A stretch of DNA of 64,000 bases, from contig NZ_BMLY01000001.1 of NCBI RefSeq assembly GCF_014645555.1, positions 639,939-703,938 of the forward strand. The letters are read 5' to 3'. Positions 63,248-64,000 of the stretch are shown one piece after another (within the stretch, counting starts at the first letter, position 1; each line of letters begins with the position of its first letter). This DNA comes from Silvimonas amylolytica (GTDB taxonomy: Bacteria > Pseudomonadota > Gammaproteobacteria > Burkholderiales > Chitinibacteraceae). The position numbers and the translations under genes were made by a program. The notes below the pieces were generated by a model, which searched no databases, was not told where the DNA came from, and saw nothing but the letters and a program-made list of their open reading frames with translations.

Positions 63248-64000
63248 ATGAACAAACAACTCCTCGGTGGACTGACCGCTGCGCAATTTCTGGCCGAATA
63301 CTGGCAAAAACAGCCATTGCTGATCCGTAATGCCTGGCAAGATTTTCCGGAGCTGATCGATCTACCCAGGTTGATTGGTCTGGCGCAACAAGACGACGTG
63401 GAATCGCGCCTGATCGAATACCGCAACGATCGCTGGAAGCTTGAGCGTGGTCCTTTCCGCCCCAGCCGGTTCGAGCGCCTGCCCGAAACCGACTGGACCA
63501 TGCTGGTCCAGAACGTCAATCATCACGTCCCCCATATTGCTGATCTCTTGTATGAGTTCAACTTTCTGCCCTACACGCGCCTGGATGATCTGATGATCTC
63601 TTATGCGCCGCCAGGCGGTACGGTCGGTCCGCACTACGACTCTTATGACGTGTTTTTGTTGCAGGTTGGCGGAAAAAAACGCTGGCAGATTTCCAGCGAT
63701 GATGCCGGCAACTTTGTCGAAGACGCGCCCATCCGCGTACTGAAAGATTTCAACTCGGAACAAGAGTGGATTCTGGATCACGGCGACATGCTCTATCTAC
63801 CGCCCAAATACGCCCATTACGGCGTGGCGCTAGAGCCAGGCATGACTTATTCAATTGGTTTCAGGGCGCCGACAGAACAGGAAATCGTCGGTAAATTCCT
63901 GGAATACCTGCAGGACGAATTGCGCTTGTCAGGCATTTACGGTGACCCCGAACGCGCGCCGACGGATCGCCCTGGCGAAATTGATCTGGCATTTGTGGGC
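63248..64000 (+). CDS. JmjC/cupin ribosomal-protein hydroxylase (RoxA/YcfD-like), runs off right edge
   Basis: About 251 N-terminal residues are present. It has the YQKQPLLIRNA-like opening (YWQKQPLLIRNAWQDFP) and the Fe(II)/2-oxoglutarate site HYDSYDVFLLQ (HxD), with a later His in YLPPKYAHYG. E. coli YcfD (RoxA) hydroxylates an arginine of ribosomal protein L16. The start at 63248 matches the family. The C-terminal winged-helix part is beyond the window. It diverges from the peroxiredoxin gene. Confidence 0.9.
   Translation, partial: MNKQLLGGLTAAQFLAEYWQKQPLLIRNAWQDFPELIDLPRLIGLAQQDDVESRLIEYRNDRWKLERGPFRPSRFERLPETDWTMLVQNVNHHVPHIADLLYEFNFLPYTRLDDLMISYAPPGGTVGPHYDSYDVFLLQVGGKKRWQISSDDAGNFVEDAPIRVLKDFNSEQEWILDHGDMLYLPPKYAHYGVALEPGMTYSIGFRAPTEQEIVGKFLEYLQDELRLSGIYGDPERAPTDRPGEIDLAFVG

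Noticed and set aside
1-64000. Search for defence islands, prophage, IS elements, CRISPR arrays, tRNA or rRNA genes
   Set aside because: None recognised by eye on either strand; no transposase, integrase, Cas, or tRNA-like cloverleaf was noted.

Overview
The window reads as chromosome of a flagellated betaproteobacterium, probably Neisseriales (Chromobacteriaceae/Chitinibacteraceae type). This rests on gene content: DUF3579 next to argF, rho-trxA order, YajQ, a polar-type flgB-L cluster with sigma-54 and sigma-28 promoters, and DUF2788/DUF3149 small proteins. Genus is not assigned. Apart from an AT-richer membrane-protein gene near 47 kb, base composition looks even. No IS element, prophage, CRISPR array, rRNA or tRNA was recognised.

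Layout. 0-1.1 kb: SOS mutagenesis genes imuA/imuB behind a perfect GAAC-N4-GTTC palindrome. 1.4-3.7 kb: a TPR protein and an L,D-transpeptidase that share a C-terminal domain. 3.8-12.7 kb: housekeeping genes (SDR, DUF3579, argF, a LeuE-type exporter, argG, ppnP, DinB-like, yajQ, a GT39-type transferase). 12.7-16.7 kb: rpmE type B, rho, trxA, radA. 16.8-28.5 kb: flgBCDEFGHI, then flgJ, then flgKL, on the minus strand, with a sigma-54 promoter before flgB, a terminator after flgI, another sigma-54 promoter before flgJ and a sigma-28 promoter before flgK. A bactofilin gene diverges from flgB behind its own sigma-54 promoter. 29.6-31.8 kb: small envelope and unknown genes.

31.8-46.5 kb is the most distinctive block, a carbohydrate locus. 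It has two paralogous ROK repressors, each divergent from a catabolic gene with an inverted repeat between; a D-tagatose/D-allulose 3-epimerase-family enzyme; a FrcK-like P-loop kinase; a Gfo/Idh/MocA dehydrogenase; an ABC importer closely resembling E. coli AlsBAC (D-allose); a HAD phosphatase; a D-2-hydroxyacid dehydrogenase; and two overlapping mutarotase-fold genes. The canonical E. coli allose enzymes (AlsE, AlsK, RpiB) are not in the window, so a different route for a rare hexose such as allulose or allose is proposed as inference.

46.5-64 kb: an orphan 6-TM sensor-like protein, an exported M3 peptidase, sbcDC, several unknown envelope proteins, and a class Ia ribonucleotide reductase cluster (nrdA - lipoprotein - nrdB) with DnaA boxes and NrdR-box-like repeats upstream. 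It closes with a SlyD-type FKBP, a Bcp-family peroxiredoxin that has lost its peroxidatic cysteine, and the start of a JmjC ribosomal-protein hydroxylase running off the end.
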